Both the position numbers and the translations under genes were made by a program. A DNA stretch of 57,166 nt from an uncultured Pelagibacteraceae bacterium (GTDB taxonomy: Bacteria; Pseudomonadota; Alphaproteobacteria; Pelagibacterales; Pelagibacteraceae). Shown in pieces: positions 1 to 8,622 of this stretch (positions are counted from its first letter, which is position 1; each line of letters begins with the position of its first letter). The notes beneath the pieces are model-generated. The model did not search any database. It had not been told where the DNA came from and saw only the letters and a program-made list of their open reading frames with translations. Location: NCBI GenBank assembly GCA_902629575.1, contig CACORJ010000008.1, positions 1-57,166 on the forward strand, written 5' to 3'.

Positions 1-17
1 TCTATATAAAAACTAAT

Positions 18-611
18 ATGTTTAATGGCATAATTTATTATCAAGGTACCGTAAAAAAAATAACTAAAAGACCAAAAGGTATTAATATATTTATAAAAAG
101 TAATATTAAAGTTTCAAATAAAGATATTGGTTTATCTGTTGCTTGTGATGGAGTTTGCTTAACTCTAATTTCTTATAAATTAAATATTATGGAATTTTAT
201 CTATCAAATGAAACAATAGTTCGTTCTAAGTTTAAATATCTAAGAAATAAAGATGTTATAAATTTAGAACTTCCTTTGAAGTATGGAAGTAAAATTTCGG
301 GTCATATTTGTCAAGGTCATGTAGATACAGTAGGAAAGATTCTCAGTATTAAGAAAATTGATAAATCTTTTATTTTTGATTTTGAGATACCCAAAAAAGA
401 GAGAAAAAATTTGATTGAAAAAGCATCAATTTGTGTAAATGGAATATCTCTAACAATTTCTAAAGTTACAAATAAAGGTTTTCAAATATGGATAATTCCC
501 CATACCTATAAAGAAACAAACTTATCTACTTTAAAAAGATCAAGTATTGTTAACATTGAGATAGATATACTTTCTAAATACGTTAGAAATTATTTTTATG
601 AAAAAAGATAA
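18..611 (+). CDS. ribE: Riboflavin synthase, alpha chain
   Basis: Catalyses the last step of riboflavin synthesis, the dismutation of two 6,7-dimethyl-8-ribityllumazine molecules to riboflavin plus the pyrimidine precursor. The 197-aa length fits the family. It shows the two-fold lumazine-binding repeat: MFNGI at the N-terminus, CDGVCLT near residues 43-49 and SGHICQGHVD near 94-103 in the first half, then CVNGISLT near 139-146 and PHT near 161 in the second. It is the first complete gene of a rib operon and overlaps the next gene by 14 bp, so translation is probably coupled. Only 17 bases lie upstream in the window, so its promoter and any FMN leader cannot be judged. Family assignment is firm. 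Confidence 0.95.
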   Translation: MFNGIIYYQGTVKKITKRPKGINIFIKSNIKVSNKDIGLSVACDGVCLTLISYKLNIMEFYLSNETIVRSKFKYLRNKDVINLELPLKYGSKISGHICQGHVDTVGKILSIKKIDKSFIFDFEIPKKERKNLIEKASICVNGISLTISKVTNKGFQIWIIPHTYKETNLSTLKRSSIVNIEIDILSKYVRNYFYEKR

Positions 612-1698
612 TTTTGCATCAATAGAGTCAATCATTAATGTTGCCAGAAAAGGGGGGATGTTTATTTTAGTTGATGATGAAAAAAGAGAAAATGAGGGTG
701 ATTTAGTGATTTCAACCTCGGATTCAAATTCCAAAAACATTAATTTTATGGCTAAATACGGTCGAGGATTGATATGTCTGGCAATTGATAATGCTCAAGC
801 AAAAAGACTTAATTTGTCATTAATGTCTCCAGTTAATCAGTCAAGAAATAAAACTGCATTTACAATTTCTATAGAGGCTAAAAAAGGAATTACAACTGGA
901 ATATCAGCTAAAGATAGAGCAAGAACGATCAAAATTGCATCAAAAAAAAATGTGAATAAAAACGAAATAGTATCTCCGGGACATGTATTTCCAATAATTG
1001 CGAAAGAGGGTGGGGTTCTTGTAAGAGCAGGACATACGGAGGCATCTGTTGATATATCAAAACTTGCAAAAAAAAATAATTCAGCGGTAATTTGTGAAAT
1101 AATGAATGAAGATGGAACAATGGCTAAGGGACGAGAATTATTTAATTTTGCAAAAAAACATAATCTTAAAATAGGTAAAATTGAGGATTTAATTGCTTAC
1201 AGGTTAAAAAAAGAAAAACTTATTAAACTTAAAAAACAAAGTAAAATTGAGGTACAAAATCAAAAATATAATATTAGAATTTATGAAAATTTATTGGATG
1301 GATCAGAGCATTTTGCATTGATTAAGGGTAAAATTAGAAAGGGTATTGCTCCTAGAGTAAGAGTAATTTCATCTAACGTTGTAAAAAATTATCTTATAAA
1401 TCAAGAATTACCAAATTCTTTTAATAAAACTTTAAAATATTTTAGAAAATACCAAAATTGTGTATTGGTATTTATTAAAGACTCAAACCTAAAATCAGTT
1501 ACACAAACGTTAAAAGACTATAAGAATAAAGAATTTTATAAAAAAGGAAATGATAAACTAATAAGGAATTATGGTATAGGAGCACAGATAATTAAAGATT
1601 TAAAAATAAAAAATATGATATTAATTACAAAATCTCCAAAAAAAGTAATCGGTTTAGATGGATATGGTATAAAAATCAAAAAACAGGAATTAATTTAA
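598..1698 (+). CDS. ribB: 3,4-dihydroxy-2-butanone 4-phosphate synthase with degenerate GTP cyclohydrolase II-like C-domain (RibBX type)
   Basis: The N-terminal part (about residues 1-205) is DHBP synthase, which turns ribulose 5-phosphate into the four-carbon riboflavin precursor. It keeps the acidic loop DDEKRENEGDL (26-36) and the GVLVRAGHTEASVD segment (139-152). The C-terminal part (about 210-366) resembles GTP cyclohydrolase II, including the late RNYGIGAQI and GLDGYGIKI segments. However, the stretch after RVRVISS (normally RVHSEC..GD..GS..CDC) has no cysteine, so the zinc site is missing. Such RibBX fusions are known in proteobacteria, and the first pathway step should need a separate RibA elsewhere. 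The 366-aa length fits a fused protein. It overlaps ribH by one base. Confidence 0.92.
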   Translation: MKKDNFASIESIINVARKGGMFILVDDEKRENEGDLVISTSDSNSKNINFMAKYGRGLICLAIDNAQAKRLNLSLMSPVNQSRNKTAFTISIEAKKGITTGISAKDRARTIKIASKKNVNKNEIVSPGHVFPIIAKEGGVLVRAGHTEASVDISKLAKKNNSAVICEIMNEDGTMAKGRELFNFAKKHNLKIGKIEDLIAYRLKKEKLIKLKKQSKIEVQNQKYNIRIYENLLDGSEHFALIKGKIRKGIAPRVRVISSNVVKNYLINQELPNSFNKTLKYFRKYQNCVLVFIKDSNLKSVTQTLKDYKNKEFYKKGNDKLIRNYGIGAQIIKDLKIKNMILITKSPKKVIGLDGYGIKIKKQELI

Positions 1699-2087
1699 TG
1701 AAAAAAAAGTATCTTATAGTTTTAGCTGATTATTATAAAAAGATTTCAAATGGTCTTTTACAAAGTGCGTTAAAAAAAATTTCAAAAAAAAACGATTTAA
1801 AGGTTATTAGGGTGCCAGGTGTTTTTGAAATACCTATAACTATTTCCAAAAATATCAAAAAATTTGATGCCTTTTTAGCTTTAGGTTGTGTAATTAAAGG
1901 TCAAACCCCACATTTTGATTTTATTTCACAAGCTTCAACCAATGCAATAATGGAATTGTCTGTTATAAGTAAAAAACCAATTGGAAATGGAATAATTACT
2001 TGTCTAAATATGTCTCAAGCCAAAAAAAGAGTAAAAAAAGGAGAAGAGGCAGCCTTAGCTGTAATTTCAATTTTATCTCAAAAATGA
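1698..2087 (+). CDS. ribH: 6,7-dimethyl-8-ribityllumazine synthase
   Basis: Condenses the ribB product with the pyrimidine diamine to give the substrate of riboflavin synthase, usually inside a large oligomeric shell. Visible motifs are VPGVFEIP (39-46) and ALGCVIKGQTPHFDFIS (61-77); the latter carries the proton-transferring histidine at 72. At 129 aa it is shorter than the usual 150-160, mostly through loss of N-terminal residues, in keeping with a streamlined genome. The start overlaps the ribB stop by one base (TAATG), and its stop overlaps the nusB start (ATGA), so ribE-ribB-ribH-nusB reads as one coupled unit. Confidence 0.94.
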   Translation: MKKKYLIVLADYYKKISNGLLQSALKKISKKNDLKVIRVPGVFEIPITISKNIKKFDAFLALGCVIKGQTPHFDFISQASTNAIMELSVISKKPIGNGIITCLNMSQAKKRVKKGEEAALAVISILSQK

Positions 2088-2488
2088 GGTCTCATTATAA
2101 CCCAAAGAATAATCCTAGAGTAATAATAATTCAAAAACTATATGGTAAATTTTATAACGAAAATGATCATTTAATCTTTCCCAAACATAGATTTAAAAAA
2201 TTTATTAAAGATATAGTTTTAGGAACTATAGAGAGAAATGATTTAATTTTAGATGAATTAAAATCAAAACTTGGTGACGATTTTGTTTTTGAAAATCTTG
2301 ATAAAGTCTTCCAAACAATATTAAAAGCAGCAACATATGAGTTGATGTATAAACCAAATTTATCTATTAATATAATAATAAAAGAATATCTAAATTCATC
2401 AAATTTTTTTTTAGAACAATCTCAAACAAGATATCTTAACGCTTTATTAGATAATATAGGAAAAAAATTGAGACCGAACAATGCATGA
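2084..2488 (+). CDS. nusB: Transcription antitermination factor NusB
   Basis: NusB joins NusE (S10) on boxA RNA in rRNA antitermination complexes. The 134-aa protein begins MRSHYNPKNNPRVIIIQKLYG and has the all-helical NusB pattern, with IKDIVLGTIERNDLILDE in the middle and LKAATYELMY followed by a conserved IIIKEYLNSS helix near the end. An open frame extends 28 codons upstream inside ribH, but that extension is lysine/arginine-rich shadow sequence. I place the start at 2084 because its ATGA overlaps the ribH stop. The ribH-nusB-thiL order is common in proteobacteria and supports the call. Confidence 0.9.
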   Translation: MRSHYNPKNNPRVIIIQKLYGKFYNENDHLIFPKHRFKKFIKDIVLGTIERNDLILDELKSKLGDDFVFENLDKVFQTILKAATYELMYKPNLSINIIIKEYLNSSNFFLEQSQTRYLNALLDNIGKKLRPNNA

Positions 2489-3440
2489 ATTTGAATTGAT
2501 AAATAATTATTTTTTAAAGATTTCCAAAAAAAATTCATCAGCGCTACAATTAAATGACGATGTTTTTTTTGATAAAAAAAAAGGCGTAATAATTTCAGTA
2601 GATACTTATAATATTGGTACACACTTTACGGACTTTAGATATCCTGATTTAGTAATAAAAAAAGTTTTAAGATCCTCTATTTCAGATTTAATTTGCAAAG
2701 GTGTTAGTCCAAAATTTTATTTTATTTCTGGCTCAGGTAATAAAAAAACATTTTCTAAAAAAAATTTAGAAAAAATCTCTAACTCATTAAAAAATGAGCA
2801 AAGAAAATATAAGATAAAATTATGTGGTGGAGATACTACATTCTCAAATAAATTAAGTTTTACAGTCACTTCCTTAGGTTATTCAAAAAAAATTATATAT
2901 AGAAATAATGCAAAATTACATGACGATATCTATGTTACGGGTAATTTAGGTGATAGTTTTTTAGGGCTTCAAATTCTTAAGAATAAAATCACATTAAATC
3001 ATAATTTAAAAAAATTTTTTATAAAAGAATATTATAAACCTAATTTACAATATAAATTTACTAGTCATTTATCAAAAATTGCCAACACATCAATTGATAT
3101 TTCTGATGGTTTAATAGATGACCTCAGCAAACTTATTAACAAACAAAATTTATCATTTCAATTATATGAAAAAAAGATACCTATATCTAATAACTTAAAT
3201 AAATTAATTAAAATTAAAAAATTAAAAAAGATGAACTTAATTTCAAAAGGAGATGACTATCAGATATTATTTACTGCTAGTGCTAATAAATCGAGAATCA
3301 TTAAAAATATTTCAAGAATTACTAACGTAAAAATATCTAATATTGGTAAAATTATATCTGGCAAAACAAAATCTTTTATAATTAATCAAAAAGGCAAACA
3401 AATACTGGCTAAATACAAAGGTTATTTACATCAGTTTTAA
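2481..3440 (+). CDS. thiL: Thiamine-monophosphate kinase
   Basis: Phosphorylates thiamine monophosphate to the active cofactor thiamine diphosphate with ATP. The 319-aa protein shows the PurM/ThiL fold markers: an aspartate pair in LNDDVFF (24-30) for Mg-ATP, VDTYNIGTHF (40-49) in place of the usual VD.LVEGVHF, a conserved DLICKGVSP turn, GGDT before the second strand, and DISDGLIDDL in the C-terminal domain. It overlaps nusB by 8 bp. The following 79-bp spacer is the longest in this part of the operon and probably separates it from hppA. Confidence 0.92.
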   Translation: MHEFELINNYFLKISKKNSSALQLNDDVFFDKKKGVIISVDTYNIGTHFTDFRYPDLVIKKVLRSSISDLICKGVSPKFYFISGSGNKKTFSKKNLEKISNSLKNEQRKYKIKLCGGDTTFSNKLSFTVTSLGYSKKIIYRNNAKLHDDIYVTGNLGDSFLGLQILKNKITLNHNLKKFFIKEYYKPNLQYKFTSHLSKIANTSIDISDGLIDDLSKLINKQNLSFQLYEKKIPISNNLNKLIKIKKLKKMNLISKGDDYQILFTASANKSRIIKNISRITNVKISNIGKIISGKTKSFIINQKGKQILAKYKGYLHQF

Positions 3441-3519
3441 AAGTTAATTATTGTCTTTTTTATCTTTTTTTGTATTGTCCGGGCTTAAATTTTAACAACC
3501 AACAAACTTTAAGGTAATT

Positions 3520-5625
3520 ATGAGCATATCAGTTGAAGCAATATTATTGTACACCATTGGGGCTGGTTTTTTATCCATTGTATATGGATATTTTACTGGA
3601 AAAAATATTTTAAATTCAAGCGCTGGAAATACAAAAATGCAGGAGATTGCATCAGCTATTCAAATTGGCGCTAAAGCCTATTTAGCTAGACAGTATAAAA
3701 CAATTGCAATTGTTGGTGTTGTAGTTTTAGTAATTGTAAGTGTTGCTTTTAGTCCATTAGTTGGTCTTGGATATCTAATAGGAGCTGCATTATCAGGAAT
3801 AGCAGGATATGTGGGGATGCTTGTTTCAGTTCAAGCAAATGTTAGAACAGCAGAAGCTTCAAGAAAAGGTTTAGCTCAAGGTTTGTCAGTAGCATTTAAA
3901 TCTGGAGCAGTAACAGGAATGTTAGTTGCTGGTTTAGCTTTGTTAGCAATAACGGTTTATTATTATTTATTACTTAAATTTAAGGTTGATGAAAGAGAAA
4001 TTGTAAATGCACTTGTGGCTTTAGGTTTTGGTGCATCTTTAATTTCAATCTTCGCTAGACTTGGTGGAGGAATTTTCACAAAAGGAGCAGACGTAGGAGC
4101 AGACCTTGTAGGAAAAGTAGAAGCGGGTATTCCTGAGGACGATCCTAGAAATCCTGCTGTAATAGCTGATAATGTAGGAGATAATGTTGGAGATTGTGCT
4201 GGAATGGCAGCAGATTTATTTGAAACTTATGCGGTTACAATTGTTGCTACAATGGTTTTATCATCAATATTTTTTGTTGGAGATTTAAATATGATGATTT
4301 ATCCATTAACGATAGGTGGTGCTTGTATATTAACATCAATCATTGGGACATTTTTTGTAAAGCTCGGATCTACGAATAATGTAATGAATGCACTATATAA
4401 GGGATTTGTTGTTTCTGCAATTACATCACTTATAGTTTTATACCCTGTTACAGACTATGTAATTGGTTTTACAAACGAATATACAGTTGGTGATAAAATA
4501 TTTAATGGCAAAGACCTTTATTACTGTGGTGTAATTGGTTTAGTTATTACTGGTTTATTGATATGGGTAACAGAATATTATACTGGTACATCATATCGTC
4601 CAGTAAAATCAGTTGCAGCATCATCAATAACAGGTCATGGGACAAATGTAATTCAAGGCTTGGCAATCTCTCTTGAAGCAACAGCAATACCTGCCATGAT
4701 TATTGTAGCTGGAATATTAATTACAAATTACATTGCAGGTCTTTTTGGAATAGCAATTGCTGTGACAACAATGCTTGCTTTAGCAGGAATGGTTGTAGCA
4801 CTTGATGCATATGGTCCAGTTACAGATAATGCTGGGGGTATAGCTGAAATGTCCAATTTAGATAAAAAAGTTAGAAAAACTACTGATGCGTTAGATGCAG
4901 TCGGAAACACTACTAAAGCAGTAACTAAAGGATATGCTATTGGATCAGCAGGTTTAGGAGCTTTAGTTTTATTTGCTGCTTATACAGAAGATATTAAACA
5001 TTTTTCTAAGGAAGCAGGTTCGGCTTTAGAGGGAATAGTCGTTACATTTGATTTATCAAATCCTTTTGTTGTTGTTGGATTATTAATAGGAGGAATGTTG
5101 CCCTATTTATTTGGTTCTATGGGAATGCAGGCAGTAGGAAGAGCAGGTGGAGCTGTAGTAATTGAGGTAAGAAGACAATTTAAAAAGTTTCCAGGAATAA
5201 TGAAAAGAAAACAAAAACCTGATTATGCTAAACTAGTCGACCTCTTAACAGTGGCAGCAATCAAAGAAATGATAATTCCTTCGTTATTACCAGTTTTATC
5301 ACCCGTAATATTATATTTTGTTATTTTTGCTATTGGTGGACAAGTAGCTGCTCTTGCTTCTGTAGGAGCGATGTTGCTTGGTGTAATAATTACAGGTTTA
5401 TTTGTTGCAGTTTCGATGACAGCCGGTGGAGGTGCATGGGATAATGCAAAAAAATATATTGAGGATGGTAATCATGGTGGAAAAGGTTCTGAGGCTCATA
5501 AAGCTGCTGTAACAGGTGACACAGTAGGGGATCCATACAAAGATACAGCTGGCCCAGCAGTAAATCCAATGATAAAAATAACCAATATAGTTGCTTTACT
5601 ATTGCTAGCAGTAATTGCTGGTTAA
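3520..5625 (+). CDS. hppA: Membrane-bound proton-translocating pyrophosphatase, K+-independent type
   Basis: Integral membrane pump that couples pyrophosphate hydrolysis to proton export. The 701-aa chain has about 15 hydrophobic helices. The catalytic loop reads [19 protein letters not shown], followed by [28 protein letters not shown] second signature, [16 protein letters not shown], has lysine at residue 466; in this family lysine here marks potassium-independent pumps, whereas alanine marks potassium-dependent ones. AAGG-like spacing (aaggtaatt) just before the ATG gives a clear ribosome-binding site, unusual among its neighbours. It is preceded by a 79-bp spacer and is probably its own transcription unit. 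It likely salvages energy from biosynthetic pyrophosphate. Confidence 0.97.
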   Translation: MSISVEAILLYTIGAGFLSIVYGYFTGKNILNSSAGNTKMQEIASAIQIGAKAYLARQYKTIAIVGVVVLVIVSVAFSPLVGLGYLIGAALSGIAGYVGMLVSVQANVRTAEASRKGLAQGLSVAFKSGAVTGMLVAGLALLAITVYYYLLLKFKVDEREIVNALVALGFGASLISIFARLGGGIFTKGADVGADLVGKVEAGIPEDDPRNPAVIADNVGDNVGDCAGMAADLFETYAVTIVATMVLSSIFFVGDLNMMIYPLTIGGACILTSIIGTFFVKLGSTNNVMNALYKGFVVSAITSLIVLYPVTDYVIGFTNEYTVGDKIFNGKDLYYCGVIGLVITGLLIWVTEYYTGTSYRPVKSVAASSITGHGTNVIQGLAISLEATAIPAMIIVAGILITNYIAGLFGIAIAVTTMLALAGMVVALDAYGPVTDNAGGIAEMSNLDKKVRKTTDALDAVGNTTKAVTKGYAIGSAGLGALVLFAAYTEDIKHFSKEAGSALEGIVVTFDLSNPFVVVGLLIGGMLPYLFGSMGMQAVGRAGGAVVIEVRRQFKKFPGIMKRKQKPDYAKLVDLLTVAAIKEMIIPSLLPVLSPVILYFVIFAIGGQVAALASVGAMLLGVIITGLFVAVSMTAGGGAWDNAKKYIEDGNHGGKGSEAHKAAVTGDTVGDPYKDTAGPAVNPMIKITNIVALLLLAVIAG

Positions 5626-5633
5626 ATTAAAAT

Positions 5634-6095
5634 TTAATTTTTGATCCTCTTTTGACCAAGAGGATCATCAATTTTCTGTCTTAGTGAACTTAAGAAATTA
5701 TAAATAAAAGAATTTTTTGAATATTCGATATCGGTTTCATTTTTATCAAATTCAATATTATTCATATCGTTTTTATCATAAAACTTTTTACTTAATAGTA
5801 TTCCCTTTTTATCAACTTCTAAAATTAAGACATTATTTTTAATTAGTTTTTTTTTACCAAATTTTGAAAGTTTTGAACCACTAGTTTTTCTCTCTATATA
5901 TATATAAATATCATTATCAAATGTACTTTTTGTTGATGGTGGACCGATTAATTTTAATATATCGTTTTTATTACTATAATTTATTTTTAGTTTAGTTTGT
6001 TTTTCTTCAAGATTGTGTACGCCATGATGTTTTATGATTTTATCAAAAGAACAACTTGATAATATTAATAATGTAAGTAAAAGTATTTTTTTCAT
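5634..6095 (-). CDS. bamE: Outer-membrane assembly lipoprotein, BamE/SmpA family
   Basis: Lipoprotein component of the BAM machine that inserts beta-barrel proteins into the outer membrane. The 153-aa precursor starts with a short signal peptide ending in the lipobox LSSC (Cys15). The mature part has the BamE features: an N-terminal helix, NDILKLIGPPSTKSTFDND (the usual v..llG.Pt..d.f..d pattern), a strand with YIYIERK, and a VDKKGIL strand near the end. It converges with hppA (8-bp gap) and is divergent from the next gene, with which it shares the four bases CATG as start codons. Confidence 0.85.
   Translation of the reverse strand: MKKILLLTLLILSSCSFDKIIKHHGVHNLEEKQTKLKINYSNKNDILKLIGPPSTKSTFDNDIYIYIERKTSGSKLSKFGKKKLIKNNVLILEVDKKGILLSKKFYDKNDMNNIEFDKNETDIEYSKNSFIYNFLSSLRQKIDDPLGQKRIKN
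5643..5666. terminator. Perfect 9-bp hairpin at the convergent hppA/bamE ends
   Basis: GATCCTCTT and AAGAGGATC form a perfect 9-bp inverted repeat around a 6-base loop. It starts 18 bp past the hppA stop and lies within the last codons of bamE. It is GC-richer than its surroundings and could end transcription of hppA, or protect its 3' end. The T-run after it on the plus strand is weak, so intrinsic termination is only a guess. Confidence 0.4.
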
Positions 6096-6564
6096 GAATT
6101 CTGATTACATTAATTTTTATAATAATTTGATTAAATTAACCACAAATAAATCTTTGTATAAAAATTTGGTAAATAATCAGGATAATTTTAGTGATAGATT
6201 AACAATGTTTTTATTACATTTTGCATTTATTCTTAAAGAATTTAAAAGCAAGGAGAACAATAAAAAATTACAAGAATTGTATGATTTTAATTTTAGACAA
6301 CTTGAATTAAGTATCAGAGAAATAGGATATGGTGACCAATCTATTAATAAGAAAATGAAAGTTTATATAAATGTTTTTCATGGAATAATTTCAGATATTC
6401 ATTTCTGGAATGATTTAGATTTTGGAAAAAAAAAAGAAAAACTTTCTAAATTTTTAGAAAATTTTAGTGATATTGAATATTTAGTCAATTATTTCGACAA
6501 TTTTAGTGATCTTCTATCAAAAAATAATTTGAATTCTTACTTAAAAAGTGTAAGTAGTCACTAA
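6094..6564 (+). CDS. Ubiquinol-cytochrome c chaperone (CBP3/UQCC1 family)
   Basis: Assembly factor for the cytochrome bc1 complex. The family pattern is visible: [19 protein letters not shown] then [31 protein letters not shown], and [14 protein letters not shown], which match the conserved gv.Dt..gRfd...LH and LfD.mF.dmD..lREmGvGD segments. The open frame reaches back to 6034, but those 20 residues lie antisense to the bamE signal peptide. The ATG at 6094 (156 aa) is the best start, although it overlaps the divergent bamE start codon. Two bases separate its stop from rpmF. No mapped function beyond family knowledge. Confidence 0.82.
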   Translation: MNSDYINFYNNLIKLTTNKSLYKNLVNNQDNFSDRLTMFLLHFAFILKEFKSKENNKKLQELYDFNFRQLELSIREIGYGDQSINKKMKVYINVFHGIISDIHFWNDLDFGKKKEKLSKFLENFSDIEYLVNYFDNFSDLLSKNNLNSYLKSVSSH

Positions 6565-6566
6565 TT

Positions 6567-6749
6567 ATGGCAGTACCAAAAAGAAAACAAACTCCTTCTA
6601 GAACCGGAATGAGAAGAGCTCAGAATATGAAATACTTATCAAAAAATATTGTTGAAGATAAAAGCTCTGGTGAATATAGGTTATCACATCATCTTGATCT
6701 AAAAACCGGTATGTATAAAGGTAGACAGGTTTTAGACCCAAAAGAATAA
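6567..6749 (+). CDS. rpmF: 50S ribosomal protein L32
   Basis: Small ribosomal protein of the large subunit. The 60-aa sequence starts [20 protein letters not shown], the standard L32 N-terminus, and ends [16 protein letters not shown]. It has no zinc-binding cysteines, as in most proteobacterial L32. It sits 2 bp after the bc1 chaperone and 13 bp before plsX; rpmF-plsX adjacency is widely conserved. Confidence 0.97.
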   Translation: MAVPKRKQTPSRTGMRRAQNMKYLSKNIVEDKSSGEYRLSHHLDLKTGMYKGRQVLDPKE

Positions 6750-6762
6750 TTTTTATCAATAA

Positions 6763-7764
6763 ATGACATCTTTGATTAAAATTGCAGTTGATGCAATGGG
6801 TGGTGATAATTCACCAGATAAGATTATAAAAGGAATTATAAATCATCACAAAAATAATAAAGATATTTTCTATAAAATTTTTGGTGATGAGGAAAAGATA
6901 ATTAATTGCATAGATAACAAAGTAGATAAAAAAAATTATCAAATAATCAATACTCTGAACAAAGTTTCAAGTGATGATAGCCCATTAGAAGCAGCAAAAA
7001 AGGGAAAAGATACAAGCATGTGGTTGGCAATTGAAAGTGTTAAGAACAAAGATACTGATATTGTGATCTCTGCTGGTAATACAGGAGCTTTATTAGTTAT
7101 CTCAAAATTAAATTTAAAAATGATTGATAACATCGACAAACCTGCGTTATCAGCTTTGTGGCCTAATAAAAAAGGAATGAGTGTAGTTTTAGATTTAGGA
7201 GCAAATATAGAGTGTAGTTCAAAAAATTTATTTGATTTTTCTGTTATGGGAGCTTCTTTATACAAGTCGCTATATCCTCAAGAAACTCCAAATGTAGCTT
7301 TATTAAATATTGGATCCGAGGAATTAAAAGGTAATGAAACAATAAAAGAGACTTATAAAAAACTTAATGAAAACAAATTAGAAGATTTCAATTTTGCTGG
7401 ATATATAGAAGGTAACGAGTTAATGAATGGAAAAGTAAATGTAATAGTTTCAGATGGATTTACAGGAAATGTAGCACTTAAGACTGCTGAGGGTACAGCA
7501 AATTTTATTACCGAAGAGTTAAAAAAAGCACTAAATGGCACATTTATGGGTAAATTTTCTTCATTATTAAATATATCAAATTTAAAGAAATTCAAAAAAA
7601 GATTAGATCCAAGATTATACAATGGTGCAATTTTTATTGGATTGGACTCACCTGTTGTTAAAAGTCATGGAGGCACAGATTATATCGGTTTTTCAAATTC
7701 ACTTGATGTTTGTTGTAGAATAATTAAAGGTAATCTAATAGAAAAAATTAAAAAAAATATCTAA
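6763..7764 (+). CDS. plsX: Phosphate acyltransferase PlsX
   Basis: Makes acyl-phosphate from acyl-ACP for the PlsY route of phospholipid synthesis. The 333-aa protein begins IKIAVDAMGGDNSP, the classical PlsX nucleotide-like motif. It then shows ISAGNTGALLV near residue 103, LDLGANIECS, LLNIGSEELKG, and IVSDGFTGNVALKTAEG in the C-terminal half, all family hallmarks. The next gene, ihfA, begins after one base. In many alphaproteobacteria fabH lies between plsX and ihfA; here it is absent. Confidence 0.96.
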   Translation: MTSLIKIAVDAMGGDNSPDKIIKGIINHHKNNKDIFYKIFGDEEKIINCIDNKVDKKNYQIINTLNKVSSDDSPLEAAKKGKDTSMWLAIESVKNKDTDIVISAGNTGALLVISKLNLKMIDNIDKPALSALWPNKKGMSVVLDLGANIECSSKNLFDFSVMGASLYKSLYPQETPNVALLNIGSEELKGNETIKETYKKLNENKLEDFNFAGYIEGNELMNGKVNVIVSDGFTGNVALKTAEGTANFITEELKKALNGTFMGKFSSLLNISNLKKFKKRLDPRLYNGAIFIGLDSPVVKSHGGTDYIGFSNSLDVCCRIIKGNLIEKIKKNI

Positions 7765-7765
7765 A

Positions 7766-8065
7766 ATGCGAATTAATTTAACTAGAAAAGATTTAGTTAA
7801 TTCAATTTACATGCAATTAGGTTTCTCCAAACAAATATCAGAAAATCTAATAGAAGATTTTTTTTCTACTTTAATTGACAATTTACTCAAAGAAAAAAAA
7901 TTAAAATTAACAAAATTTGGCACTTTTACTATAAAACAAAAAAAAAAAAGAATAGGAAGAAACCCAAAAACTAAAGAGGAAAAAATAATTACTGAAAGAA
8001 ATGTTGTTTCATTTAAACCCTCAAAAGAGTTTAGAGAATTTATCAATTTTAAGAATAATGAATAA
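7766..8065 (+). CDS. ihfA: Integration host factor alpha subunit / HU-family DNA-binding protein
   Basis: Histone-like DNA-bending protein. The 99-aa length and the N-terminus LTRKDLVNSIYMQLGFSK match IHF-alpha. The central LKLTKFGTFTIKQKKKRIGRNPKT is the beta-arm with the minor-groove-intercalating proline (GRNPKT). IHF normally acts as a heterodimer with IhfB, which is not in this window. The plsX-(fabH)-ihfA-merR order supports IHF-alpha over plain HU. It overlaps the next gene by 8 bp. Confidence 0.88.
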   Translation: MRINLTRKDLVNSIYMQLGFSKQISENLIEDFFSTLIDNLLKEKKLKLTKFGTFTIKQKKKRIGRNPKTKEEKIITERNVVSFKPSKEFREFINFKNNE

Positions 8066-8429
8066 AACAAGTAATGCTTATAAAACAATTGGAGAAGTTG
8101 TTAGGATATTAAATCTAGAGAGTAAAACAGGTCGCAAAAACCCAACTCATACTATAAGGTTTTGGGAAAAAGAGTTTAAACAAATCAAACCTAAAATTTT
8201 TTCAGGTAATCGAAGATATTATGATACTAAAAATATTGATCTTTTAAAAAAAATAAAATTTTTATTAAAAGATAAAGGAATGACAGTAAAAGGTGTGAAA
8301 CAAATGCTTAATTCAGAACAATCTAATAAACTTGACGAAAGTTTAAATAAATCTATAAGTGCACATAATTTGAAAAATAAAATTATGAATATTTCAAAAA
8401 TCATAAATGATTTAAAAAAAGTAAAATAG
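8058..8429 (+). CDS. MerR-family transcriptional regulator
   Basis: DNA-binding regulator with an N-terminal winged helix-turn-helix: YKTIGEVVRIL, then HTIRFWEKEFKQIKPKI, then GNRRYYDTKNIDLLKKIKFLLKDKGMTVKGVKQML. This matches the subgroup found beside ihfA in alphaproteobacteria. The tail is only about 40 residues and has no obvious metal-binding cysteines, so its inducer is unknown. The frame is open from 8001, but those residues are ihfA shadow; the ATG at 8058 overlaps the ihfA stop by 8 bp and gives 123 aa. One base separates it from rpmG. Confidence 0.87.
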   Translation: MNKTSNAYKTIGEVVRILNLESKTGRKNPTHTIRFWEKEFKQIKPKIFSGNRRYYDTKNIDLLKKIKFLLKDKGMTVKGVKQMLNSEQSNKLDESLNKSISAHNLKNKIMNISKIINDLKKVK

Positions 8430-8430
8430 T

Positions 8431-8622
8431 ATGGCTAAAAAAACTCACATAAAAGTCCGATTAGTTCCTGAGTCTAAGCCTGACAGCTCCTTTTTTTATT
8501 ATGTAAAAAAACCAGCTGGAGGTGAAAAAGCGAAAGTTAAATTAAAAGCAAAGAAATATAATCCTTCTACAAGGAAACATGAAGTTTTCGTTGAAAAAAA
8601 ACTTCCACCGCACAGTAAATAA
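8431..8622 (+). CDS. rpmG: 50S ribosomal protein L33
   Basis: Large-subunit ribosomal protein. The 63-aa sequence MAKKTHIKVRLVPESKPDSS, FFYYVKK and KAKKYNPSTRKHEVFVEKKL match L33. It is about 8 residues longer than the usual 55 because of an Ala/Gly/Lys insertion (PAGGEKAKVK) in the hairpin. It has no zinc cysteines. Its stop codon abuts, without a spacer, the stop codon of the convergent chorismate mutase gene. Confidence 0.94.
   Translation: MAKKTHIKVRLVPESKPDSSFFYYVKKPAGGEKAKVKLKAKKYNPSTRKHEVFVEKKLPPHSK

Noticed and set aside
2000..2083. N-terminal extension of NusB
   Set aside because: The extra 28 residues lie inside ribH in another frame and are a lysine/arginine-rich shadow; the ATGA overlap at 2084 is a better start.
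6034..6093. Longer start for the bc1 chaperone
   Set aside because: It would run antisense through the bamE signal peptide and has no family similarity.
8001..8057. Longer MerR start
   Set aside because: The extra 19 residues overlap the ihfA coding sequence and do not resemble the MerR family; the ATG at 8058 fits.
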